From the NCBI RefSeq assembly GCF_051020765.1, contig NC_134948.1:6874501-6938500 (forward strand): 64,000 nucleotides of DNA. Reading direction: 5' to 3'. The DNA is from Lasioglossum baleicum (Eukaryota; Arthropoda; Insecta; Hymenoptera; Halictidae). This document shows, piece by piece, positions 46,954 to 56,745 of the stretch (its first letter is position 1; every line of letters starts with the position of its first letter). The notes beneath the pieces were generated by a model. It did no database searches. It saw nothing but the letters and a program-made list of their open reading frames with translations, and was not told where the DNA came from. A program made the translations under genes and the position numbers.

Positions 46954-47262
46954 TTGTTTATGACTATACTATGTATGGGGCGAATCTAGGGAATTATTTT
47001 TTTGGGTTGGCAACTCTTATTTTTATTGACGAAATAATAACGGGAAGTTAGTAAGTAGATTTCTGTTAAACAGATGGTATACATATTAATTTGAGATGTA
47101 GATAAAGACAGATATTAGACAGTTTTCGTTGGACAGTTGGCAACCCTGTTACATTTAAATTTAAGTATAGGGGAATTATAGTAAAATATATCCATTTGTG
47201 TCTTCTTTTTCTTAAGGTGGTGGTTACTTTAAGATATATTGTTATTGTATTATAGAAGGCTA

Positions 47263-47268
47263 AATAAA
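47263..47268 (+). terminator. Polyadenylation signal of the 44.5 kb gene
   Basis: AATAAA, about 310 bases past the stop codon at 46953, the first clear signal on the strand. Confidence 0.55.
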
Positions 47269-47503
47269 GACGTAATGACATAGAGACATTAATGCAAATG
47301 AGTGTAAAATAATTATCCTAACAAAATGTCTTCCCAAAAATAATTATAATAATATTGTACCCTATTGTTGTTAGGTGTTCTGAGTGAAAATGAGCAAAAA
47401 ATTAAATATCATGCAAAAATTAAGAGAATTGTTTACAAAAAAATGTTATCAATAAAATGACTCCAAAAGAAGGGAGCTAGGTGCCATTATAGTCATTTTC
47501 TCG

Positions 47504-47666
47504 CTACAATTTTTGAAGAGACATAGATTCAACGATTTCAATTTGTGAATGTTCCAATGTCTGACCAACTGGAAGTTGGATTCCTAGATCGGTTCCGTTC
47601 ACCTTAAGCGATTCCACCAGGATTCTCTCGTCCAGCAACACTGTTCTACTTTCTCCCAACTCCTCC
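47504..47666 (-). CDS. Terminal exon of an unrecognised minus-strand gene
   Basis: The acceptor 'agtctcaatc'-complement side reads 'cttagttttacag' and opens 53 codons, EELGESRTVLLDERILVESL, KVNGTDLGIQLPVGQTL…, ending in TAG at 47504. It was missed by ATG-based searches because it has none at the start. It pairs in phase (two bases plus one) with the exon at 47785 across a 118 bp intron. The protein family is not recognised; the sequence is soluble and mixed in charge. Confidence 0.55.
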
Positions 47667-47784
47667 CTGTAAAACTAAGTCTCAATCTCGAGTTCTTCCT
47701 TTCACCGGAAACCATGAACTTTTCTTATCTCCGTCGGTTTTGATTAGAGCCATGCCGTAAGAACAGCAGCGAGGAAGCACATAC

Positions 47785-47843
47785 CCGGCCGTTTCTATTA
47801 AAGAGCCGTGCTTAGTTAACCATCTACGAAGAATCGCTTCCTT
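47785..47843 (-). CDS. Penultimate exon of the same minus-strand gene
   Basis: The frame KEAILRRWLTKHGSLIETA ends GG then gtatgt and joins 47666 to make a Gly codon. The 5' border is uncertain: acceptor-like AG dinucleotides at 47844 and 47841 are preceded only by a weak pyrimidine tract, and the frame is open for another eight codons upstream. Earlier exons were not located with certainty. Confidence 0.45.
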
Positions 47844-48229
47844 CTTCAAGTCCGTGTTATCAGAAAGATTTCGTTTTATTTATAACGATTTTCATATCGC
47901 TTTCGATTCTATGTTCATTTTTTTATTTGCGTCACTGATGAGAACGCTCTTTTCTGCAATTAAGAAAATTATTTCATATTTTATTTACTTTTGTGTGATT
48001 TTTAATTTTTCATGCATTTTCAGTCTAAGTCTTGTTTATCAAATTCGGGACTCCATAATGATGCATAGCTTCGTTTTTTGACGTGATTTTATTAAGAAAA
48101 TTCTTTTATATTTGTGATGATTTTTGTATTTATTTTTCGTTATTTTTGGACTATTCTGTTTTATCTGAAATTCTATTGTTAACGTAAGAGAACAACTATG
48201 TATAAATGATTCAGACGGAAGTCGATAAT

Positions 48230-49080
48230 GGAAAGTTTTTTGAATGGAAAAGTAACTTTGTTTTTTATTTCGTCTGGACAGAAATTCTGCTCGCTGTGCG
48301 TGGGGATATATTCCATGCAAATCATGCAAGCCGTTATTGCTTCAGCTGCACCGAGTTTTTCCGAGCGGAATATCGCACGTGTTGCGGTTAAAACCGAATG
48401 GAAGCATTATTATAATGAAGATCCCAGATGAATGGCTACTTTCTCCAATAGAGCTCACTAACATCAATTATTTATTCAGCCTTCAAATATGAATAAATTC
48501 AAACCACTGCACATACATAATCATTCATCTTTTAGAATTTATTTTATATGTAATTATTCATATTTTATTTGGAATTCATTTTATACACCATTATTTTGTT
48601 TAAGATTTATTTTGCCTATAATTGTTAATGTTTCGTTCACATCATTCAGTGAAATGAATGAAATTGTTTTCTGCTCAAAAAATAGAATGAATTAAATAAT
48701 AACTTCAGATTTGAATCGTTCTTTATAGATGTAAAATTTTGGCTAGCAAAAAACCAGTTCTTCTGATAAAAATCAAATTTCCGTTTGCAGCAATGTCCAC
48801 TTTCTCTCCCCTTTTCTAGCATTTTTTATTTATTCTGGGTCGGAGAGCAGCCTGCAGATTAACAATCTTTTTGTTTTCCTCTCTTTCAAAGGACTGCGGT
48901 GGCTGATTTTATGGTCGCCATGCAATCTTTCCAAAGCGCTCTGCAGGAAGCAGTATAATTTCGAACGAAAGCGTTGTCCTAACTCGGAAAAATTTTTAGA
49001 CACTCATTTCATAGTGGCGAACGTACCTGTAAAGTCTTAAAATTGTATGTTTCTTATTCTTGCTGGGAAAAATTCCCAAA
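48230..49080. other. Patch with short splice-bounded frames on both strands
   Basis: Plus strand: a tract 'tttcctctctttcaaag' is followed at 48893 by TAVADFMVAMQSFQSALQEA and a stop at 48956. Minus strand: the same bases follow 'tgcttcctgcag' (48943) and are also open, and a 36 nt mini-exon with acceptor 'tttttcccag' and donor gtacgt lies at about 49033-49068. At 48230-48430 both strands are open for over 60 codons. These cannot all be real; the strand is unresolved. Confidence 0.25.
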
Positions 49081-49204
49081 AACCAATTCGTTCTTTAATT
49101 ATTAAATTGGACATATTTTCAATGTGAATCCTACACAAATGACAAGAGTACATCACAATTCATCAATTAATATTCTCAAAAATGTTTTCTCACCAAATAA
49201 TCTA

Positions 49205-49350
49205 TCTATATAAATAAAAATCAAATGCTGTTCGTTGGTAAGCGCATCACTTGAGAACGGCTGGACCGATTTGGCTAATTTTTAAAAAAATATTATATCG
49301 TAATAGTCCGAATAAGGTTTCTAGGGAAAGAAAAATTGGAAAAGTTGCCC
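49205..49350 (+). mobile_element. Helitron 5' end, truncated
   Basis: TCTATATAAATAAAAATCAA after an A, followed by 'ttggtaagcgcatcacttga' and 'gaacggctggaccgattt', is a typical Helitron 5' terminus. No CTAG 3' end with hairpin was found downstream. Confidence 0.55.
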
Positions 49351-50099
49351 GGAAAATAATATAATATAAAATAGAAAAAATAATAAAAATACAATATTAA
49401 ACAATATTTCAATAGCTGCAAAACGTCACGTCACAGTCGTTCCAATCGCTCGTCTTTATTTTCAAAATGAATGAAACTCCTATTTGAAAAGTGCTAACGA
49501 TCGCCAAAAATCGAAATTCTAGAAATTTGCAGCGAACCCAGGATTGTTAATGGTGAACTGGGTCCCACGGTGCGTTACGAAAGAAAATCGTCGAGCAAGA
49601 TATTAAAATTAGAGCGCTCGCCGTGCCGGCTCCGTAGTCAATATTCCATTAATATTTCGCCGTTGCGAAAGAACTATGAATGCGAACCTCTGCGACATCG
49701 TCGTTATTGTGCGTTACGTATTACTGTTTGAAAACAACGCAGCCGGGGGATAAAGGGGACGCACCCGTTCATAATGCTGACGCGCGACAATGAACAGCGT
49801 GCTGTGCCTGAGAACGGTCAAACGTGCCCTAAATTCGGGCGGAATACCACGTGTCGAAACACGATGAAACGGCAAATAACTTCGGAATCCAGAAATCGCA
49901 ACGCTATTTGCGAAATAATGCGAACGGAAGCGCCTTGAATCGCGAAATATGCGAGGCCCTGCCAAAATGCATGTGCTTTATTCATACAAATGTTTAATTG
50001 TTTATCAAACTTTTTTATACACGATTTTGAAATACCACGGTCGAAAAGTTATCTATTCACAATCCAAAAAATTTTAATTCATTTACAAAAAAATATATA
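49351..50099. other. Gene-free region with a GC-richer patch
   Basis: 49540-49960 is balanced in GC and open on the minus strand for about 83 codons, but without protein-like features or splice borders. It may be a conserved non-coding element. Confidence 0.35.
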
Positions 50100-50734
50100 C
50101 AGTGGCCCACAGTGTTTGTACACCCTTTAAAACAATAACTTTTTTATAATTTTATCAAACGTCCTGATGCAATTAGAAGTATTGGTTTACAAAATGATGT
50201 GCAAACAAAATTTTACAAAAATTATAATTTACAAGGTTGCGTGCAAAAACAAAAAGGCATTTTTTAAAACTTTTTTATTTGGGCCCTTAATGAAAATTTA
50301 AAATATAAGTTTTGTAGATCTATGTTAGTTATATACGGATACTGAACATTTCATCGAAATCGGTTGACGCAGGAAAGAACGACTTTTTAAGCAGAAACTG
50401 ATCAAAAGTCGTGAAAAACTACGATTTTCACCATTTTTAACTCGTGCGTATCTCAATCGATTTCGATGAAATTTTCAATATTTGTACAGCTAACATAGAC
50501 CTACAAAAAATATATTTTACATTTTCATTAAACGCTCAAATAAAAAAGTTTTAAAAAATGCCGTTTTTATTTTTGCATGTAACCTTGTAAATTATAATTT
50601 TTGGAACATCTTGTTTGCATATCATTTCATAAACCAATGCTTCTAATTGTTTATAAAAAAGTCAGGTCGTTTGGTACAATTACAAGAAAGTTATTCTGTT
50701 TTAAAGGGCGTACGAACACTTTTGTGGGCCACTG
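50100..50734. mobile_element. Mariner-type MITE, long inverted repeat, TA target
   Basis: A 635 bp element is flanked by TA at 50098-50099 and 50735-50736. Its ends are 'cagtggcccacagtgtttgt' and the inverse 'acacttttgtgggccactg'. The arms remain inverse for more than 200 bp each ('ttgggcccttaatgaaaatt' against 'ttttcattaaacgctcaa'). There is no transposase. It is a relative of 58452-58886. Confidence 0.85.
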
Positions 50735-51210
50735 TATATGTATTATTTACAAATAACACTAAATTTTCTGATGATTCCCTTGTGTATATGTATTGTTCTG
50801 TAATATGACTTCCCAAGGAAACGCAATTATACCCATAATGAATTATTATCAATATTAATTATACCTGTACTGAATTATTATCATTGTTTCTCACATCCAT
50901 AATTGGAATTTCATTACAAATGTAATAGGAGATACTTCATGCAATTGTAATTAATAAATCTGTAAGCTACAACCTTCCATTGCATCTATTGCTCTTCTTT
51001 CACAAAGTTCGGCGATGTAATTTTTATTAACATAATTATTATAACGATTTATAATCATTATTTCCCCTAAACAACCTGGCAATTCGATTGCAATTAGAAA
51101 TACTCATTTTGATTCAATGACGTGTCCCACCACGTCGAAATTCCGCCATGTCAGCAGGCGTTGCGTGTCCAAGAATCATGCGTATGCAGTGACGACACCC
51201 CAAAATTCAG
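50735..51210. other. AT-rich spacer upstream of the 51.3 kb gene
   Basis: Nothing recognisable before the promoter. Confidence 0.4.
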
Positions 51211-51246
51211 TTTAAAAGCGGCCGGGACCAACCGAATCCTCAGTTC
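51211..51246 (+). promoter_or_regulatory. Core promoter of the 51.3 kb secreted-protein gene
   Basis: A TATA-like TTTAAAAG (51211-51218) lies about 30 bases before an arthropod initiator TCAGTTC (51240-51246). Transcription would start at about 51242, giving a 29 nt leader. Confidence 0.6.
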
Positions 51247-51270
51247 AGTTCGAAATCCTCAACCTTAACA

Positions 51271-51678
51271 ATGTATTCCAAAATCTGTCTGTGCCTTCTA
51301 CTGGCGGTAGCCGTGGTACAATCTTTGCCAGCAGGCAAGGTAGAAAAGGTCTCCGAGGCGTCAGCGATAGCTCCCGAGGAGCTCGAAGGCCTTGATCTGG
51401 AGGGTACAAGTGACGAGAAGGAGAGGTTGAAGAAGCAAGCATCATTCCTCGTGGAGATTCGGCCATCATCTGAGAATGGACAACAGGCGTCTCAGGATGG
51501 GTGTCAGGGACAGGTGCAGAGCTTGAACGTGGTCCAACAGTCTCAGGCGGTGCCACAGATGCAAACCTACATCCAACAGGCTCCACAACCAATGCAAGCT
51601 ATGGGAGTCTTCCCAGCAGCTCCGGCTTACATGGTCCCTCAGTCCTTCATAGTACCTCAGCAGGTGGTTCCCCAACAG
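51271..51678 (+). CDS. Secreted Q/P/V-rich protein, exon 1
   Basis: This exon codes 136 residues of a 291-residue protein. MYSKICLCLLLAVAVVQSLP is a signal peptide with probable cleavage after Ser18. An acidic segment (EELEGLDLEGTSDEKERLKK) is followed by a Gln/Pro/Met-rich run with AAPAYMVPQSFIVPQQVVPQ. The donor CAACAG then gtacag at 51678 is in phase 0; reading through it gives only CNL and a stop. The gene lies 4.3 kb downstream of the other secreted-protein gene on the same strand. It could be a cuticular, chorion-like or secretory-gland protein; no domain is recognised. Confidence 0.8.
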
Positions 51679-51762
51679 GTACAGCAGTGTAATTTGTAAT
51701 TTTGAGGGCCCAGGGAATTATTGCTTCGTATGATGTAATGTATTTCTATTGTAATTCCCCAG

Positions 51763-52230
51763 CAATTGGTCCAACCGCAATCGATGCAGACCCTTCAAAT
51801 CATCCAGCCCCAGCAGCCTTGTGCCTCAGAGCCCAAGGTCCAAGTTATTGAGAAGAAGGTCGAGGTCCCAGCACCCACACCTGCCCCTGAAGTCGTCACT
51901 GTCAAGCCACAACCTGAGAGGATGGTCGTTGAAACCGTCAAGCTAGTCCCTGTGCCACCTGTCTGCAAGGACAAACTGGTTGTCGTGCCCTCCAAGCCTA
52001 TGGTGGTTTACCCAGAGCCCACTGTTGTCAAGGTGCCTCATTGCACTCATCAAGGAGTCAGCGAAGACGTCGTCTCCCAGTGCGACTGTCATCGACCGGA
52101 AGGGAGGGCTGCTGCTATGGGACCTGTTGATCCCATGCACATGATGGCCATGAGGGCAAGGCACATGCATATGCCTATGCCCTTGATGAGGTCAAGTGCC
52201 CAGCAGTTTGCCAAGGACGTCAAGGCTTAA
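51763..52230 (+). CDS. Secreted Q/P/V-rich protein, exon 2
   Basis: After an 84 bp intron (acceptor 'tgtaattccccag') the frame continues QLVQPQSMQTLQIIQPQQPC, then a Pro/Val-rich middle (EKKVEVPAPTPAPEVVTVKP, KLVVVPSKPMVVYPEPTVV), a Cys/His cluster (HCTHQG…CDCHRPEG) and a Met/His-rich tail (HMMAMRARHMHMPMPLMRSS), ending KDVKA at TAA. Four Cys and several His could bind metal or cross-link; this is inference. The short introns and both splice borders are canonical. Confidence 0.82.
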   Translation, partial: QLVQPQSMQTLQIIQPQQPCASEPKVQVIEKKVEVPAPTPAPEVVTVKPQPERMVVETVKLVPVPPVCKDKLVVVPSKPMVVYPEPTVVKVPHCTHQGVSEDVVSQCDCHRPEGRAAAMGPVDPMHMMAMRARHMHMPMPLMRSSAQQFAKDVKA

Positions 52231-54559
52231 AGGTGGGGGTTTTTGTTCCTAATTTTATGGTTGATTGGGATGGGACTGTATAGGGAGCTTGTAGTTCATG
52301 GGGTTGGGAAGAGACTTGGTAGTCTAGGGTATTTTTGTTTTATGCGTCGATGATAGTTCAAGGGATTTACTGTACATATTTTAATGAGGGAGCTAGTGAA
52401 TTTCTGGTTTATAAGTTGGTAACAGTTCAGGGGATTCCCTGGACGATGTACTAGGGGAAATTAATTTTTGCAACTGGGTTTATGCACAATAGCTTATAAC
52501 TCTATGTAAGTGGAAATTTGATTTCTTTTCTTCATTGTGATTTAAGTGTTCCTGTTTTATATACATGATCCAGGGTATGCCAGTCTGGGGAATTTTTGCT
52601 CAACAATTTAATGAATGAAACGCGAGAACATGAATTGAAATGAACTCTTCATTGCCGTAACAGCGAATTTAATTCTGCCTCGTTCTATGTACCACAGGTG
52701 TAACACACGTTGAATTTGATGACTCTACAGCGACACGATGACGATCAATATGGAGGACTCTAAAGTGGATTTCCAATGTACGCCTCTGTACGCTTTCGAG
52801 AGCAAATAAAACGAAAATATTATGAGATAATTCCGTTCTTTGTTAACTCATTAGCCACCGATCCTCTATAATGAATTTTGCGCTCAGTTAATTCCATTTT
52901 TATCCAAAGCGTCCTAGCTAATGTATGAAACAATGAAGTCCTCTTAATTTTTAATTACACGGCCGCGGGATTCAGAATGTAAAATAATTAAACGTCAATC
53001 TGAATTACCGAGCTCCCTTAAGCGATCGCATTATGCTCGTGTTCGTGTTACGCACATGTCGATTATAAATATTTAATTAAATACCGCGTCGGTATACTTT
53101 TAATAAGTGATCGAACAAGTAGCTCGATTTCAATGAAATTTTATGATGCGTGAAGTATGTATAGTTTAATTTTAAACGACCATTATAATTTCGCAAATAA
53201 TTTTTTGATATAGAGAATTAATCGAAAGAAGGTACGCAAAGACTTATTACAGAAAAAGGCTGATAAAATTTCTACAAACTTCGCAAGTGAACGCACGGCT
53301 TGATCGTGGTGTTAAGCTGCGTTTCTACTTTTCAATTTATTAATTGCATCTCGTATAGTTATTTGGATATGTACGACAAGAACCACTGTCCGATGCAGTA
53401 TTTATTAAAAAAGAAAAGCCAAAGTAATTGCTAAAAATTTTACAATTCGCAAAATCGTTCAAACATACCATACAAAATAAATCCGCACGAACTCGCCCGG
53501 TGCAAGCGCAGCTTAATACTCTGCCCAACCACAAGCCCGTCTTGATGACATCGCCGATAAAATAATTAACGAATGTGGTCGGTCGGTGGCTCATCAGCTT
53601 GCAAAAAGTCCCGATTAAAGGTCCGGACCGCTTCTGAATTTTTAAAAGCCCGGTAACATGTCCCCAAAGGGGATCTCCATTCGTTCGGTGCATAAGCGAT
53701 CAATGATTCAGCGTCGCTTTAACCCTGATATATCTTTCATACGGCCGTGTAAAAAGCTAAGCTGGCCGATCATCACCACGCGAGGAGATTAGGTCCTCGA
53801 ATCCACCTTCCAGCGAGCCGAGTACCGATAACGACGCAGAGTAGGGGCTGCGGCGTCGTTGGCACCGCCCCCTTCCCTTCACCCCGGCCACTTACCCTGT
53901 CGTAATCCTAGGTGAAAAACCGGGCATCGATCGCGGACCATTCGAAACTCTTTAACAATCGTTCCCGGCATTGATAAATTGACCTGTGCTCGGTCTTTGC
54001 CACCTGACAGCGGTCCTCCTTTGCTATCTGCGCGATTTCGATGGCCAACGTCTCGCTATTCGGAACTAGACAGCCGTGGCGCGTTATGAACCAGGCCGGT
54101 GACACGCGGTTTTATGGATTGAGATCGATTGTCCAGATCTGGAAGCACCCCTTGGACATCGGCCAATGGACCGACGGCATTGAGAGGTTATGTCCGGCCG
54201 ATGATCGTAGGGAGTTAACGATTCTTTTGATGCCGCTTTCAACAGGGTGGAAGTGGCGATTTCATTCTACTCTTTCTCTGGCGGATTTCGTTCTACCATT
54301 CTCCGGCGATCTTTATTTCTACCTAGCGCGGCGGGCTATTAGGAAAAGCCAAATATTCAATATAATCAACGATTTTATTTTATAAGGGAGACTTTTTTAA
54401 CTTCCCGATTTTATAGGGAAGTTATTGTAATGACCCCGAAAATCGAAAATCGATTTTTTAGCAGATCTTCACGTTTCATTGGTCATTGCAGTCATTTTTT
54501 TTTTTAAATCCGGCAGCGACCCATTCATTTGCATTAACAGTTGTGTAAATTTGTATTAA
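52231..54559. other. Flank with polyadenylation signal and unresolved frames
   Basis: AATAAA at 52805-52810 is a candidate polyadenylation signal for the 51.3 kb gene (about 575 bases past the stop). 53340-53693 has a protein-like minus-strand frame ending near a gtatgt donor (53466). 53884-54105 and 54041-54385 are GC-rich and open on opposite strands; a minus-strand gtaagt donor lies at 53889-53894. These may mark exons of a minus-strand gene, but no family could be recognised. Confidence 0.3.
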
Positions 54560-54793
54560 CACTTTGATCGCCACGTCACCCGTATCTGGGTGACGGGTAT
54601 GCTTCCGTGGGGGCCCCGTCACCCAAATATGGGTGACGCTCTTCTTGTACGAGTTAATTAAAAAAATAGGATTTTATATAATAGGATATACAACATGAAT
54701 TCTCGCTTTTCGCTGTGTTTACGTTTTGTGTACCGACGGTCGGATTTGGTCCCCGCGGGAAACTTAGCCGAATTACGCTGGGCGATCAAAGTG
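54560..54793. mobile_element. piggyBac-like MITE with CACTTTGATCGCC termini
   Basis: A 234 bp element is flanked by TTAA at 54556-54559 and 54794-54797. The ends 'cactttgatcgcc' and 'ggcgatcaaagtg' are perfect 13 bp inverted repeats. Inside, 'gtcacccgtatctgggtgac' and 'gtcacccaaatatgggtgac' are two short palindromes. There is no transposase frame. Confidence 0.88.
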
Positions 54794-55119
54794 TTAAAGC
54801 CCATTCCATGTAGAATGATAATTTATGCCATAAATTATAGAGAATATTAAGATCTACAATGATCGTTGGCTCGGCCCATTCATTTATATGTATTATGAAT
54901 TATAGAATTTATATCGGAGCTTCCTTTATAATGATCTTTTACTATATTCTGTAATGAACGATTATATGACCCACTCGTTTATATTCGAAATTCTGTAAAG
55001 TCATATTAAAGCTGTCTCTATAATGATATAAAAATAAATTATAACTAATTTCGCAATGATAATTGCGAGAAGTGTAACCGTAGCCTAATAAGTGTCCTCA
55101 AGCGGGTCTTCCCACTCAC

Positions 55120-55142
55120 CTCTTCGAGCTCTGCGCACCCAT
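55120..55142 (-). CDS. Possible first coding exon with myristoylation motif
   Basis: On the minus strand ATG at 55142 begins MGAQSSK and is followed after two more bases by a consensus donor (AG then gtgagt, 55114-55119). Gly2 with Ser6 and a basic residue at 7 is the N-myristoylation signature, as in MARCKS-type proteins and neuronal calcium sensors (family knowledge). The surrounding 55120-55230 is GC-rich. An alternative frame over the same bases (…FEIFPPRRLRDGCAELEE) is also open to the donor, so the reading is not certain. Downstream exons were not identified; the exons at 47.5-47.8 kb are possible partners. Confidence 0.35.
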
Positions 55143-55357
55143 CGCGTAATCTCCGCGGCGGGAAAATTTCAAACACGCTTCGAAGCTTCCGGTCCACGAG
55201 GGACGTTGTACCCGTGGCAATCAACCGAATAATTTAAGGGTCCATCGAGATCGGTAGGTTACGACAGCTCCGTGGCTCTATTTCCTGTCATCGACGCGAA
55301 CCTATCCGCTTAACGAGCAGATTTCCCACGATGCACCACGGTATACACAGACGTATA

Positions 55358-55667
55358 CAGGATGTCCCAAAAATGTTGTAGAGGTGATTCGAAATAACTT
55401 TTTCCTTTGCGAAAATATTCGCCGCGCCTCTGTTTTCGAGTTATCGCTGAAAAACACGGACCAATCAGAGCGCGGTTACTACGGACGGATTTCGACTCGG
55501 CCAATGCCGACGATGCGCTCAGCTGTAGCCGCGCTCTGATTGGTCCATGTTTTTTTTATTAATAACTCCTCAACGGAGCCACGCAGAAGATTTTCGCAAA
55601 GGAAAAAGTTACTTCGAATCATCTGAAGAATCACCCCGTTGAAGTACAACATTTTTGGGAGACCCTG
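55358..55667. mobile_element. MITE with CAGGATGTCCC/GGGACACCCTG-type termini, TA target
   Basis: The element is flanked by TA on both sides. 'caggatgtcccaaaaatgtt' is mirrored by 'aacatttttgggagaccctg'; further in, 'cgcctctgttttcgagttat', 'gaccaatcagagcgcggtta' and 'gccgcgctctgattggtcca' continue the inverted repeat. There is no transposase. Confidence 0.82.
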
Positions 55668-56571
55668 TATACGAGAACTGGTTCGAAGCAGTCTTTTGTC
55701 CCCGTTAAATAATGCGACAGGCCACGCCAGGTATAATAGAAACACCGATGGGATACAGGGGGGCCGTGACGATTTTTCGATTTGCTATTCACCAGCACCA
55801 ATATGGCCGACAACGAAATGATGGGACAGCGGCGAGATACGAGTATCGCGCTCGAACAGAAATCGAGGTGTCCGCTGATACGATGGTTTTATGTTTTATG
55901 CACGGGAATCAATTCACGAGATTCCATTCGAAGCGAGATCGGTTTTCTAGCTGGTCTGTGCTCTCGGGATTTTCGAATTTGAGCTTGTCGACGATCTTGA
56001 TAAAGTGTCGGACAATGTGTATTCTTAGAAACATTTACACATATAGAAAGTATGTATTCCTATATAATCAGTGTACTTATAAATTATTTATTAGATTCAA
56101 TTAAATGAATAAAATCAATAAAATTAATTAAATCAGTAAAAATCTAACGAAGCTAATTAAGTTGTTTTGTAAATTGAATCCGCTTAAAATATTGCCAGAT
56201 TCAAGCCACCGAAGTTATTTTTAAATTTATGTAAGTTCTGTATTGTGTCTTGGAAAAATTGAAAAAGCCCTTTTTTGGTTTCTTTATCAATTTTCTAGAC
56301 TTTGACGATTTACGTTTTCGCTAGTGGGAATTGCTATTATCAAACGTTTATCGGTTCTCGCGTTCAAGGCCTCGATATGGCTAAGAATAATTTAGGCGTC
56401 ATTTGTGGTATGAATAAATTCTGAATGAGAGTGTGTTAACGCTTGCTCTCACGATTAATTCCGCTTTCGAGGTCCCCTCGGATTTTTTAGAGGCGCTAAT
56501 AGAGAAGCCATTAACTGCTTTGTAAGGGGAGCACGTTCATTCATCATTCACGTCTACATATCGAATATTGA
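55668..56571. other. No clear gene; overlapping plus-strand frames
   Basis: Two plus-strand frames overlap at 55712-56104. One, from ATG 55806, starts MADNEMMGQRRDTSIALEQK in good context but has no recognised family. The rest is AT-rich. Confidence 0.3.
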
Positions 56572-56745
56572 ATGGCTAAAGCCACGTGTCCACTTCGCGA
56601 TGTTTGTTCAATGCTTTCGCGGTCGATTTTGTATAATAGTCTGATTCCCATCAGCAATTTCGTCACAGTGGTTAATGACGTCGTTGCCAATGCCACCGTT
56701 GGCCAGAGATTTGTAGTTTTCGGGCCGAAACTAGTCGGTGGTTAA
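56572..56745 (+). CDS. Candidate 57-residue small protein
   Basis: A complete frame starts MAKATCPLRDVCSMLSRS and ends VVFGPKLVGG before TAA, with an in-frame stop directly upstream of the ATG. The centre (ISNFVTVVNDVVANATVGQ) is protein-like, in a patch with higher GC than its flanks. No signal peptide, domain or family is seen. A chance frame is quite possible. Confidence 0.2.
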   Translation: MAKATCPLRDVCSMLSRSILYNSLIPISNFVTVVNDVVANATVGQRFVVFGPKLVGG

